A DNA stretch of 64,000 nucleotides from Isoetes taiwanensis (lineage: Eukaryota; Streptophyta; Lycopodiopsida; Isoetales; Isoetaceae), in the NCBI GenBank assembly GCA_021234155.1, contig JAJEKV010000831.1:1-64000 (forward strand). Direction: 5' to 3'. The position numbers and the translations under genes are program-made. Of this stretch, positions 23,089-34,029 are shown in pieces; position 1 is the first letter of the stretch, and each line of letters starts with the position of its first letter. The notes under the pieces were generated by a model that saw only the letters and a list, made by a program, of their open reading frames with translations, was not told the origin of the DNA and did no database searches.

Positions 23089-25160
23089 CTAAAATTGACC
23101 CCTATAAACAGACCTAGACCCCTCCCATTTCCACGTTCGTCCCTTAGAAAAATTGCTCGTGGCTAAAGGCGATCTTCCTACGCTTTTAGCTCCGATCGAC
23201 CTAATCATGAAAAGTGATGGGCCCGCACGTAAAACAAACCGCCAAAGCCTCGGGCGGCGATTCATCCATGGGCCAAAGCCTGGCCTCTTTCGGGAGAGTC
23301 CTTCAAGAACGCCTTTTCCGGAGAAGGTTAATCTTCTTCGAAAGGAGATGAAGGATCTGGACGAAAACAACAGAGATCATAGATCATAGATTTTACCCAC
23401 GGACATCATGCATCAAATCCTAGAGGAGATCGCAGACACGTGAGGAGAGGACCAGGGAGCAACGAGAGCCCATGAGCAGCCCAATAGTTGAAGAGCAGCC
23501 CGCATCAGACCCACCCAGTAGGAGGAACAAGGGGAGGGAAGAGCCCGGCAGCCAACGCTTTTAGCCCCCGCTAGAAGCGATATTCCGCGCGTTTCATCCG
23601 CAGTGCACGCAGGCCGCGAGCCTGGGCCGCGGAGCAAAAGGACTAAGAATCGAAGGAAGACGACCCACGTACCAGCCGGGCTAAAGAAGAGGAAGGCTAA
23701 AGCCATCAAAAGCCGGCAAAAGAAAGGTTGTGAGGATTGGAAGGAACGGGATCAACATCAACGAACCATCGTGAGAAGAGAGACCCGCTTCTACCGACGA
23801 CATTCTGGACGTAAGACTACGCGGCCCGGCAAGATGATGGAGCGAAGTTCGCCAAAAGAGGACCAGAGAAGGAAGTGCCTAAGAAGTAGCACCTGAGCAG
23901 GTAGCACAGAGCAGGAGGAGGCCGGACAAGGAAGCCCCCACCGCTCCCGACGGGATAGAGTTAAAGCCCCGCCGCCACCGGGAGGTATATGTGATAGACC
24001 CCGGCCAAGGTTCATCAAGAGGATCAGTGGAGCACAACACCTACATGGAGAAGTGGGAGGCATACAATGCCTACTACCAAGAACGGTGAGAGAACGATTG
24101 AAGGCGACACCATTTAAGAGTCGACCAAGCCCCCTCCACCAAAGCCCAAGCCTCCCAGAAAGCACCAGGAAAGAAGGGTAAAAGCAAGAAGAAGTTGGAG
24201 AACAGAGCCCTCAAGGAAATCCGCACTTTCAGAGAAGTTACTTGACTTTTGATCCCCGCACCGCTTCAACGTTTGGTCCGGGCGAGGTTATGCAGAGTAT
24301 AATACGTACACGGGTGACGATGAGATGTCGTTGTGCTTACAGAAGCGAAAGCCAGATGCAAAAAAAAAAAGAAAAGATTTTGAAGATTCGACTACCAGAC
24401 GACATTGAAAGAGGGTCACCCTCATGAGTGGTTGCCCTTAAGGCCAAATTTGTCTCCGAGCATAATTTAGAAGGTGAGGAGAGTTGCAAGATTAGTTAGC
24501 CCCCAATGTTTTCTAGACATGAATGTTTTTATAGAAATCTAGGCAAATCATGGCCAATACTATTTTGCAAAGATTTAAGTGTCTTTATTCTCCAAGTGCA
24601 ATTTAAGGTGGTGAAATTTTATTCACCAAAGATCCATATTTAATCAAGGACATAAATACATTATAAATATAGTTGCATGATGCAATACCACAACTTAACC
24701 TTTGCAAATGAGAACGTATTTATCCCTTGTAGGTAAAACAAATCTATTAAAAGGGAGGTCTGTGAAAAAATGCTCTTTAGTGCATGCTTAGAATATTTGA
24801 AACATAATAGCTACAAAAAATAACTCTTAAAATTATCATATGTACCTAGATGGATATGGAGAATAGATTAGGTTATGAAGAAAGCCTAGAATATTAGGCA
24901 ATTCCTTAAGAAATCTTCGAGAAGGAGGATACAGGATAAGGCGAATCCATATTTATGACGCTTAGTGGATGTGGCGAATTTTCAAGTGGAGCGAGATTTA
25001 GTTGTAGAGGCAGATATGTATCTGCTGTGCACATCAAGGGGGAACGCCCTTGAACTACTTGTAAATAAGGAACAATTTTGTTAATATAAAGAATTTTTGT
25101 GTAATTAATGTGTCTGATCTAGCTTAATTAAGTTAAGTTAGAGAATTCTAGTCTTTTGTT
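23089..25160. other. Decayed repeat-type DNA, no intact gene
   Basis: GC-rich 23.2-24.4 kb contains arginine- and lysine-rich short frames in several phases (for example 23603-23896 plus), as in a decayed gag nucleic-acid-binding region, but no zinc knuckle or protease motif is visible. 24.9-25.1 kb (CTTGTAAATAAGG, AATATAAAG) resembles the polyadenylation end of an LTR. The assignment is weak. Confidence 0.3.
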
Positions 25161-25197
25161 TTAGTTAATTTGGAGCCTTGAGCAAAATCGAGACGAT

Positions 25198-25262
25198 GTC
25201 TCACACGTCGCGCCGGGACATGATTTTGAGATTCTCAAAAAATTTTGCAACGCGTGTGAGAC
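25198..25262. repeat. Long hairpin, pair 2, copy a
   Basis: GTCTCACACGTCGCGCC, then GATTTTGAGATTCTCAAAA, then GCAACGCGTGTGAGAC; 65 nt, same design as 22762-22828. Confidence 0.85.
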
Positions 25263-25385
25263 CATGCCCAAAAGTGCCCAAAAGCTCCAAATCGACCAAA
25301 TAAGGGGTCAATTCTGCCTAACTCGACGAAGTTTAGTGGAATTACAGCCTTAAATCAGATTAAGTCTAGCCCAATTGGGACCCAT

Positions 25386-25447
25386 GTCTCACACGCCGGA
25401 GGCCAGAATGAGATTCTCAAAATCGGCCGGGCACAACGTGGTGAGAC
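25386..25447. repeat. Long hairpin, pair 2, copy b
   Basis: GTCTCACACGCCGGAGGCC, then GAGATTCTCAAAATC, then GGGCACAACGTGGTGAGAC. It starts 188 bp after copy a, close to the 203-bp spacing of pair 1. Confidence 0.8.
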
Positions 25448-25626
25448 CTCGCATCATTTTTTTTCACCAAATGATCTCCGTTTTTCGCAATAGGTTCATT
25501 AGTGTTCTTAGCATGCCTTAAACCAAAAATTAGCCTCCAAACACCGAATTGCACCTCCTAATAGGTCGAATCGCCCAACTCAAATTGAATTCTAGGTCAT
25601 CCAAAAATTAGGGTTTTTCGCTTTTC

Positions 25627-25635
25627 TATAAATAG
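25627..25635 (+). promoter_or_regulatory. TATA box
   Basis: TATAAATAG lies 180 bp after the second hairpin pair and about 115 bp upstream of the ATG at 25748, a good plant promoter geometry. Confidence 0.55.
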
Positions 25636-25747
25636 GCCATCACTTTTCATTGGGCACCCTGCAAGTTTGCTCTCCACTGCTTAGGCGATCTTCCAGCTCC
25701 CTGAGGCGCTTCTGCATCCGTTTGATACTCCCTTCCTTGCTAGATCA

Positions 25748-26203
25748 ATGGCCACTGCTGACTTCACGCGATGGTACAGCGCCAGTGCCCATGCTGCTGA
25801 GGCAGATGTCAATGACATCTTCCAAGTCTTCGGCAAAGAAATTGACATCCAAGCTACGCTAAATGCAACCCCAGCATATAGGCAAGTGCTAGCAGAGTTT
25901 CAAGCTAGGGTAGGACCTTCCCTAGTTCAGGTTCCCCCTTGCATAGGCTATTTTGTCCCCCGCCCATCCCTTCAAGCAGCCCTGGGGGATGTCCCCAACA
26001 TCGCCAAGTACCTAACCAACAAAGCGCAAAGGCTGCCAGACTACATGGTCCTGACAGCCAACAGGACCAAGTACTTCTCCTACACCGCGGCCTTAGCCAT
26101 CTTCTTATCCCACCGTGCCGAAAACCCAATGGGGGCAACCTCTATCCCTCCGATGGAGATGAATATCTTCTCAAAGCATTTGGAAGAACCCAATTATCCT
26201 TAG
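25748..26203 (+). CDS. Hypothetical 151-residue protein
   Basis: The frame starts with a true ATG (MATADFTRWYSASAHAAEAD) downstream of a consensus TATA box and ends with TAG at 26201-26203. Composition is alanine-rich and helical in the first half, with a middle VPPCIGYFVPRPSLQAAL and no signal peptide, membrane segment or cysteine cluster. Its position after the putative LTR and PBS and the hairpin pairs would suit the start of a gag, but I do not recognise a capsid or zinc-knuckle motif. It could equally be exon 1 of a host gene. The function is unknown. Confidence 0.45.
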   Translation: MATADFTRWYSASAHAAEADVNDIFQVFGKEIDIQATLNATPAYRQVLAEFQARVGPSLVQVPPCIGYFVPRPSLQAALGDVPNIAKYLTNKAQRLPDYMVLTANRTKYFSYTAALAIFLSHRAENPMGATSIPPMEMNIFSKHLEEPNYP

Positions 26204-26649
26204 TAAAGTTTTATCAAAGCTCAAATGTTATGCAAAATTGTCATTGCAGTAAAGAGTTTGAATGCAGACAGAAGAGAAACTGAAACTTGAACTAATTTGA
26301 AAAGGCAGAGAATGCTACACTTCTTGAATAAGCTCTTTAAAATGCAACATTCCTGAAAAGAATGTCTGGCACATGTCACACAGATTCTGATTAGGAGAAC
26401 AAGACAGAATACTTGACACCTTATTTTTACAGTCTTGATGAGTCTATAGCATTGGCAAAAATGCATGAGAAAACTCGAACACCTTATGTCAAAATGTCTG
26501 TAGGATTGGGCTTGTCAAAAGTATGAAAAGATTTGAACACCTAATGTCGAAGGCGATCATCAAGACTCGATATAATTATCTCATAGGAACCAATATGCAT
26601 GAAAATTCCACAATTACTCAAGTTTCATGATTTGATTGGATGGTCCTAT

Positions 26650-26839
26650 ACAATCAAGCTTCTTATCCCAATGGGCTTTTCGCGGACGTTAAAATTTCTA
26701 TCTATCTATCTATCTATCCATCCATCCATCCATCCATCCATCCATCCATCCATCCATCCATCCATCCATCCATCCATCCATCCATCCATCCATCCATCCA
26801 TCCATCCATCCATCCATCCATCCATCTATCTATCTATCT
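26650..26839 (+). mobile_element. Family-A LINE 3' terminus with TATC/CATC tail
   Basis: TATCCCAATGGGCTTTTCGC then GGACGTTAAAA is the diverged LINE terminus, followed by about five TATC, about 27 CATC and three TATC units (26696-26839). The symmetric TATC flanks suggest the CATC core arose by a point change and expansion inside a TATC array. ORFs reading IHPSIHPS here are translated repeat. Confidence 0.7.
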
Positions 26840-27822
26840 TACCTGTCATTTATCAACTTTGAGATCGGAGCCAAAATGCAAATTGGATTAGCATTGGAAG
26901 CCAAAAACATTGCGGATCCAAGGCAATTAAAGTGCAAGGATTACTTGTGCAGCTATCACTGTAGCAAGAAGGGCTATGTCACTTAATATAATGCCAGGAT
27001 ACACTTGGGTATTATATCTAGTTGTATGTTTCTACAACTGTATCACATAGTCATTTACTCGGCACTCCAAGCTCTTATATTTGGAAACATCATTGCAATG
27101 ACAACAAATAGGGCAGACAACAACCTTCCAAACAAAAAGCCTGGAGGACACGCCATTGAGCCAAGCTAGCTACATTGGATCAGGACTTTTCAGAGCTGCA
27201 GAGAACCTAACCATAAAGTACTTTGCTTTCAACTAACCTCTGAATTGCATCAATTGCAATCTTAGCAGCTGATGTATTAACTGAGGAGCATCCAAATGTG
27301 CAGCCATTGCAGGTAAACTTTGGAAGGCAATAAGAAATCTCTATGTTCTATCTTTCTATAGTTTCTGAGGAGTTGAGGAGTGGCCATGGCAATTCCTTCC
27401 TCTTTTTTATTGGAAACCTTAGCTACATCATTTTCAGCATTATCATATTCACACGACCCATATGAATGAAGCATAATAAATGCTTAAGAGCGTAGATAAA
27501 AATGCTTTCTCCAACGGCAATGAATGCTCTAACAAAAAAAATGAAGCTCTTGATAGCTGAATTCTCAAAATTCTAGAATTTAGGCTTGCCTAACAGGATT
27601 GGAGTTCCCAGACCATAGTCATTCCTAGAACTCCCAAATGCCTGGGGTCTATTATATCTTTCAAAAAAATGGAAGAAACACTGTTCATCACAGATCATCC
27701 GCTTGTAATAAATTCCCCTTTGAATTGTCAAGAAAGAGAATTTCACCACAAATAAGAGCACAAATCTCATCAAATGGTAGAACCAAGAACGACAAAGGAG
27801 TTCCACACTAAGAAGAATGTCA
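26840..27822. other. Intergenic DNA, no gene seen
   Basis: Only short ORFs without motifs. Confidence 0.4.
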
Positions 27823-28066
27823 TGTTAAATATTAAGTGTTTTAAAGTTTCCTATTTTGGTTATTTCATGTTTGGCAAGTAGTTAAGCGGTTGAAGTGGTT
27901 GAAGGAATTGTGGCACAAGTTACTCCATGATCTAAGCTGGACTTATGGAGATAGCTGTATTTAAACAGTGAACATTTTGCTAATGATACTATCTTCTGAT
28001 CATTCGTGTTCTTGTCTCATTGTGTTCTCATCTGCTGTGTTGAATTCTCTATTATTTCATAAGTTT
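27823..28066 (+). repeat. Copia solo LTR
   Basis: It begins TGTTAAATATTAAGTG and runs to TTTCATAAGTTT. It matches, inverted, the LTR at 38057-38301 with about seven differences over 245 bp. No PBS, polypurine tract or coding DNA adjoins it here, so it is a solo LTR or an isolated fragment. The right boundary (CA) is not certain and no clean target duplication is visible. Confidence 0.8.
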
Positions 28067-28070
28067 ACCC

Positions 28071-28170
28071 TCAGGGTGCACGTGCAGCATTACCCTTGCA
28101 AGAAGGCCCTGTGCTGGAAATCACAGATTCGGACGTGGAACAAGGCTTACAGCGTCTTGCCAATGGGAAA
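28071..28170 (+). mobile_element. Family-A LINE fragment (start of RT domain)
   Basis: One frame reads ITDSDVEQGLQRLANGKA and then stops. LQRLANGKA is identical to the stretch before DLDDMQAELLKW at about 31434-31500. The fragment abuts the solo LTR, so the LTR element probably landed inside an older LINE copy. Confidence 0.55.
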
Positions 28171-28239
28171 GCCTGAGCACGCTTTTTACAGCCAGAGACC
28201 CCATAGCCTTTGGAAGTCAGTGCACAGAATAATGTTGAG

Positions 28240-28385
28240 CTAGGCTCCAACATTTGCCTGACATTGCCATAGCCTAACCAACTGCCTCTTGGCCTTGCAT
28301 AGCCTGGCCACAACCCTGCCATAGCCTGCCATAGCCTGCCTCTAGCCCTGCCGGACCTGACAAGCCCCTGCCATAGCCTAAACCT
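28240..28385 (+). repeat. TGCCATAGCCTG minisatellite before LINE ORF1
   Basis: About five imperfect TGCCATAGCCT units lie directly upstream of the ORF1 ATG, a position where many LINEs carry tandem promoter units (the promoter role is inference). Confidence 0.6.
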
Positions 28386-28409
28386 TGCTTGACGTGCCAC
28401 ACCCCAGTC

Positions 28410-29168
28410 ATGGCCACAGAAGATGGGCCAGCCTGGGAAAACCAAGGCGAGGGGCCGCCACGGAAACGGTCCCGATCAGCCATCATGGATAGGGGAGAGT
28501 TATCCTCCATGAAGAAGGAGGCTCGGGCTAAGGCTAAGGCCCGGCCGGCAGGGATTGATTGCTCAGACCACACAGGAACTCCTGCCTCAGCAGAGAATTG
28601 GAGCCACGTCAAAGCAGGCATGGAGGCTAACAGTGCCCGCCTGGCTGGCATGGTAGTGGAGATGGAGTCCTCGGCACCCCATGTGCTCAGAAGGCAACTG
28701 CTGGTCGAGAAGAACCGCACCACATGCCTGGAGACCCGCACACAGCACCTAGAAGATGGCCTTGGCCTGGCACACTTCGAACGGCAACAGGCTAGGCAGG
28801 AGCTCGCTGGCATGCGGGCCCGCCTAGACTCTGTGTTCATCACTCTGGACACCATAACACAGGAGAGGGAGCGGGCAATGCACGAGACGATGGTCACCGT
28901 GTCTTGGCTTCAGTCAGAGGTTGAGGAAGCCACCACCATGGCACGGGGAGCGCAGGCCGCTCTTGCGCATTACCTAGACACACGACTTCGGGTTCTTGAT
29001 GCACGACGGAGCAAAGAAGCCCACCGACGGGCAGTGTCAGGCCGAGGCTCGAGCACGCCCTCGCTACTCAGAGCCTGGAGCTCCAGGGGTTGCGGGCAGC
29101 CATCCATAGACAGGGCCAGGGTCTCCCTACCGAGGTTCATAGTCACCGCAGCTGCGGCGGGCATGTGA
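28410..29168 (+). pseudogene. LINE ORF1, N-terminal part
   Basis: The open frame from the ATG at 28410 gives about 252 residues. It opens with basic clusters (PPRKRSRS, KKEARAKAKARP), then has a long helical, heptad-like stretch rich in E, R, L and A (about residues 55-200), as in the coiled coils of LINE ORF1 proteins. It ends in TGA at 29166-29168. A histidine/proline-rich part follows in another frame (29170-29640). Such proteins bind the element RNA. Confidence 0.5.
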
Positions 29169-29539
29169 GATGGCCAAGCAAGAAGCCACGCAAGAGCTGA
29201 GCTCCCAACTTCACAGGGCCGAGGACGCGACTCAGACCGCTACCCCGCAACCCTCCCAAAGATGCACATCCTGCCGCGCCGGTAGCGGGGACCCACGACC
29301 GCCGCTGCCCCTTTTCAAGGCCACCCCACGCCATCCCAGCCACCACCACCACCACCCGGACAGGCCCGGCCCTCGCCCACCTTTGACCCTTGAGCCTGGG
29401 GGAACTCCAAGAGCAAGCGGGAGGCCACAATCTGGTAGTCCGAGGCATGTAGAGGAGGGGGAGAGTCTCGCCCACAACATCCGAACACACATTCTCGATC
29501 GGTTGACATTCCCTGGGCCAGTTCACATTTCCCGAGCAG

Positions 29540-29720
29540 CCCGTCATGGGGCTCAGCGCCCGGGTCGTAACCGCATTGTCATATTCACGGTTGCGGATGC
29601 GAAGTGCGTGATGCCATATTGCGCCCGAGCAAGATGTTGAAGGGGGACGTCCTCTGTCGCGGACGGGACCTCACACCCGCACAACAGGAGGCACGCAGAC
29701 AGGAGCTTGTCAGGATCAGA
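29540..29720 (+). pseudogene. LINE ORF1, C-terminal domain remnant
   Basis: The frame ending at 29640 reads NRIVIFTVADAKCVMPYCAR. After a frame change the text continues KMLKGDVLCRGRDLTPAQQE. The LTPAQQEARR-like helix after a short strand is the usual end of plant LINE ORF1 RNA-binding domains. It is broken by one frameshift near 29635. Confidence 0.5.
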
Positions 29721-30039
29721 GGCATCCGCCACCAAGGGGGTGTCGCAGGATTGGTTCGGGGCAGGATGCACATTTTCCGCCCGGGCCCGCTGGCTGCCGG
29801 AGACCTCGCGGCCCCAATCACGACTGAGCGTGGCCACGCTTTTGCTTCTCCTACCACGGTCCCCTTCTCCTGCTCCCTGCCGCCACGCTCCCTCCACGAC
29901 CCACGCCCTCTCGGCCACATCTTTGCCTCCGCTCCATCTACTTCTCACTTTCGGCCTCTGCTTCCCGTCCTCCCCGCTGACTTCGAGGCGGCAAGATACC
30001 CTTTGCTGTGACAAATAGGAATTATTGCCTCGGGTGGTC

Positions 30040-30860
30040 TCATGGAATTGTCGAGGCTTCCCTTGGCTGAAACGGGGGCGGATCTCAACCGTGGCGGCGA
30101 TATGGATCTCATCTTTCTCATGGAGACATGGGAGCATCACAGGGGCCTGAGGCTACTGATCTGCCGGGGTTACCAACATTTTCGGTCTTCAATACATGCG
30201 GGACGAGAGGGGTCATGGTGGGGTTGCTTGCTACTACCGGACAACCTTGGCACATTGTTTACCCTCGAGGAAAACGGACACACACAACCCGGTACTTGTG
30301 GGTTCGTGTGTATAATACCGATGGCAACCCTCTTTTTTCCGCTGCTCAGTACATATTATTTCCCTCACGCCAGAGCACCTTCTATCGCAGCCACTCCGAT
30401 CGCGGATATGATGGACCCTTATGTCGATCTATATGATGACATACAAAGAAGACAAGCGGTTGAGTAGGGTCGTCCTTCTTGGGGATTTCAATGCACCGGG
30501 ACAGGAGTAGAGCAGCCCATGAGACTTGACCCCTCGGCCGACGATGTCCTGCGTAGCCTACGCGCCCGCCAGTGGACGCCCCGCCACGAGGATCGGATGA
30601 CGCCAGTGTCTTCGCTTTAGCGGGCGGGCTGTTCTCGCTATCGCGGTATTTTGACTTGATAATTTGCAATGGCATCATCCACAAAGGGTCGCTTCTCACA
30701 AGTGCACTAATGGGCAGGGGACAATCGGGGAGGGTCTAGTGTGGTGGACTATGTGCTCCTAGTTGCACAAGATATGCATCTCATCGGTCGTTCCAAGGGT
30801 GGGCACCGAAGTCCGGGATGAGGAGGTCGACTCGTGATCACCTCCCACTTTATTTGGACA
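30040..30860 (+). pseudogene. LINE endonuclease remnant
   Basis: Motifs of the exonuclease-endonuclease-phosphatase fold occur in order: METWEH at about 30118 (catalytic Glu region), VVLLGDFNAPGQ at about 30471 (Asp/Asn box), VVDYVLL at about 30740 and RDHLPLYLDM at about 30835 (the SDH box with S replaced by R). Several frame changes and a stop separate them. The enzyme would nick target DNA to prime reverse transcription; this copy cannot encode it. Confidence 0.75.
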
Positions 30861-31139
30861 TGGCTTGGCAAGCCGCCGAGCCCCCACTATGCCGCCTTTG
30901 GATTATGAGCAGGTAGAGGACTACGCCGAGATGCTCATGGACGCCCTGCCAGCAATTCTGCGGGCCCCCACACTAGAGCAGCAGACAGACCAGTTGACCG
31001 AGCTATTACGGGATGCAGCGGACAGGTGGTTTGGGAGACCTCCCCTCCCCTCCCCAGCGTAGTCTTTCGGGGGACTGACAACCTTTCCGCGAAACCGGTG
31101 GTTTGATGCGGAGTGTAAAGAACGCAAGCGCCAGCTCCA

Positions 31140-32600
31140 TCACATTATGGATCCAGGTACCCGCTTGCAGGCCACCACACAGTACCGCGCTCATCTGAAG
31201 GAGACAAAGGCGCGGTACCTTGCCAGGCACCAGGGGGAGATGTTCGGCCTGCTGGACACTCATCCTCGAACCTTTTGGCGCAGAGTGCCTCGAAGGCCAG
31301 CCCAGCCTATAGGGGACATCACACCCGGGCAGTGGGAGCAGTACTTGCAGCAGCTCTATGACCCACTAGGGACGCGTACACCCATACCCCCACAGGATGG
31401 CCCCCCATTGGTTCTCGCGGAAGAGCCTGCAACGACTGGCTAATGGGAAGGCTGCTGACCTCGACGATATGCAGGCCGAGTTACTCAAATGGACAGGGCG
31501 GCCCCTGGTGCCGATCCTCACTACCCCCTGCTCAACGTAGCATTGCGTGAAGGTTTCCCCAACAATGGACCACAAGCGTGGTTGTCCCCATTCACAAGGC
31601 GAGGCGACCCACCGTCCCCGCCAATTACGGACGATCATGGTCGATTCAAGATTTGCCAAACCGCTATCGGCATTCTTGAGCAAAGATTGACCATTGGCAG
31701 AGGCGTAGATGCGCGAGCCACACACAAGCAAGCTTTAGACCCCGCCCACTCAACGATTGACCATATCTTTACCATCGCTGGCATCGATTGAAGACACCAA
31801 ACCATCGGCAGGACTTGGTATTGCTGCTTTGTGGACTTCGAAAGGCTTTTCGATCACGGTCCAAAGGGAAAAGCCGTGGGCTAGACGCATCAACTGGGGC
31901 TGCGCTGCCGTGCGAGAATGCCATATACAGGCCTGTATGAGAGTTGTTTTGGCGGGATCGACCCGACGGGCCAAGCATTCACCCGAGTATCTCGGGGCCA
32001 GCGGGCTGCCCCCTCACCAACACTTTTGGCCTCTACATTGACCGATTATAGCCCCCGCTCGAGCATAGGGGATGGCATACGCTTTTGCATCGGATCATCC
32101 ACCACTCATTTATGCGGGACGATGTTGACCCCGCCCACACCCCGGAAGCTATGCGATCTCATCCGGATGCCCTAGACACCCCGCCAGCTACGACATGCTG
32201 CGTGAACTGCCAAGACAGTAGGGTGGTTCTCATATACCCCACGCCTCGCAGACTCACATATCGAGGGCGTACTGTGGAGGTCATGCCCACCTACAAGTAC
32301 CTAGGGGTGGAGTTCCCCTCCTCGCCTGTTGGGAGACGCCCATCCGCTTTGGGGTGACAAAGGCCGGAAAGCGCTTTATGCCATGCGTAACAACAGAATT
32401 ACGTGAAGAGCTCTATGATTGGGGCCATCGGTCCACATCTGTTTGCTGCACCGGTCGAGCCTGTCGGCCCTTTCAGACGGGTCGAGATTTGGGGCCCGGT
32501 CGCCTCTTTGGCGACACTGGAATGACTTGGAGCAGGTGTGAAGGCATTTTTGGCAATGTGCACTTGGGATGAAACCTTCGATCTCTTTTTATCGATTCTG
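31140..32600 (+). pseudogene. LINE reverse transcriptase remnant
   Basis: It starts with a pre-RT helix (LKETKARYLARHQGEMF), then NGKAADLDDMQAELLKW (31449-31500), DPAHSTIDHIFTI (31738), CCFVDFERLFDH (about 31822) and YKYLGVEFPSS (about 32295). The YADD box is not intact in any frame. C-terminal text RSGLIASIRATGAHHLRIED (about 32980) and the Cys/His end at about 33095-33140 follow. Confidence 0.75.
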
Positions 32601-33529
32601 CTGTAGAAATCGATTCTTGCCGCTTACGGGCAGCCTTTGATAGACATCGCCTACTTTCGTAAAGTGGTTAATATGGGTGATGCTCGGCTCCGCACCTAGC
32701 TTACGCCGTGGCAATGGGCCCGCAGTGGCTCAGGGCCTGTTGGAGGGGTAAGAAAGATCAGTGATTCGCCAGATGGAACGTGCAGCAGCACAGATGCGTG
32801 CAGGTGGACACAGAGGCTGATCGTGACAGCTTGCGGGAATACCTGGACTCTTGCTTCCTTGGCAAGCTCTGGGACCCCAGCGCTCTAGAGCAGGTCAAAA
32901 CGGCCCATTACAAGGAGCACATCAACCCCGCGTTGGCGGGGCCCGCAGCTCTACTGCGTTGTTCCGCCCCGAAAAAACGCAGCGGACTCATTGCCTCCAT
33001 TCGCGCGACAGGTGCCCACCATCTCCGCATCGAGGACGGGTAGGTGGATTGGGGAGCCCCGCCAGAGAAAGCTCTGTCTGGTCTTGTCAAAGCGGGTGCC
33101 ATTGAGGATGAGTCTCACACTTTCCCGAGTTGCCCGTGGTTGATCGGATCGGGGCGGATCGTTCCCTTAGTACGGCCGGACTTGCCCCTACATTTTCTGA
33201 TGAACACACAGTCAGTACGTGCCCTAGGGTCATACATTCAGGAGGTACTGGATCTGCGAGCCCACCTTTGCCCCCGCCTGGCTGCTCGCTGATCAGGCAC
33301 TATGGGTACGGTACATGAGTGTATATATTTGTGTGTTTTTGCATTTCGTATATTGGAACAGTTTGTCAGCAGGCTGATTGCTGCCACGGTTTTTCCCTCG
33401 AAAACCCTTCGGGGCGGGGGTTTTTTTTAATCCGGGTAGTAATCCGCTTGCTGCGCGTTTGTATTGGGTCTCATAGACCGATTTGTCTCCATGGACGATA
33501 AAAATACCTTCCTTCCTTCCTTCCTTCTT

Positions 33530-33930
33530 ACAAGTATAGCAACTAAAATCTTATTGAAGTTTAGGACATTCATTTTTAAAATGATAAATTTCATGACAGT
33601 TGTAGCATGTGGTTTTATCTTTCTTACCAGCATATAGAATCTCTATAGATTCTTCTCCTTCTCTAATTATCTTTTTTTGCTCAAATCCAGTCATCAAGAA
33701 ATTCTAGCTCTTCCCTAGTCTTACTCATGTTAAAAAGTGTTAAATGTTCGTTCTTGTAATAGTCCTAGATATTTGCAGGACTTGGCTTCTCTCAAAAATG
33801 TCAACTCTTGCCCCAACTAGATTAGCAATTATATTATTAAAATTATCAAAGAATTCTGATACATCTAGTTCCTTTTTAAGCAAGTCAACTTGGGAAGATG
33901 CCTTTTCTTTGAAATGTCTGACCAAAAAGA
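33530..33930 (-). pseudogene. Copia-type gag fragment with CCHC knuckle
   Basis: On the minus strand a frame reads KTTCYNCHEIYHFKNECPKL, a zinc knuckle with spacing C-2-C-4-H-4-C, preceded at 33925-33740 by a gag-like helical part (DVSEFFDNFNNIIANL). A second possible CYTC start lies just before the left edge. The fragment ends exactly where the LINE CCTT tail begins at 33529, so the LINE probably inserted into it. Confidence 0.55.
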
Positions 33931-34029
33931 ACTATATTTTTTCTGTTGGGTGAGAAGTTCGTCAAGGATGCCCATTAGCTCCACTTTTGTTTACAATAGT
34001 AGTTGTGGTTCTTTCACAATTATTTGCTA

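Larger units (their letters stand above)
28240..33529 (+). mobile_element. Nearly full-length, decayed family-A LINE
   Basis: GC-rich element with ORF1 (28410-29720), endonuclease (about 30040-30860), reverse transcriptase (about 31150-32600), a C-terminal zinc-binding tail (about 32780-33290), a 3' UTR hairpin (33401-33428) and a terminus GTCTCCATGGACGATAAAAA followed by (CCTT)n (33507-33529). Many frameshifts and stops show it is inactive. Its GC content and codon use are far above those of its AT-rich surroundings. It is the reference copy for the truncated family-A ends elsewhere in the window. Confidence 0.8.

Noticed and set aside
26599-26891. ORFs encoding repeated IHPS
   Set aside because: They are translated CATC microsatellite behind a LINE 3' end.
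28274-28897. 207-codon minus-strand ORF
   Set aside because: It is antisense to the GC-rich LINE ORF1; long antisense frames are common in GC-rich DNA, and it lacks motifs.
29553-30140. 195-codon minus-strand ORF
   Set aside because: It is antisense to the ORF1 C-terminal and endonuclease region of the LINE; no domain recognised.
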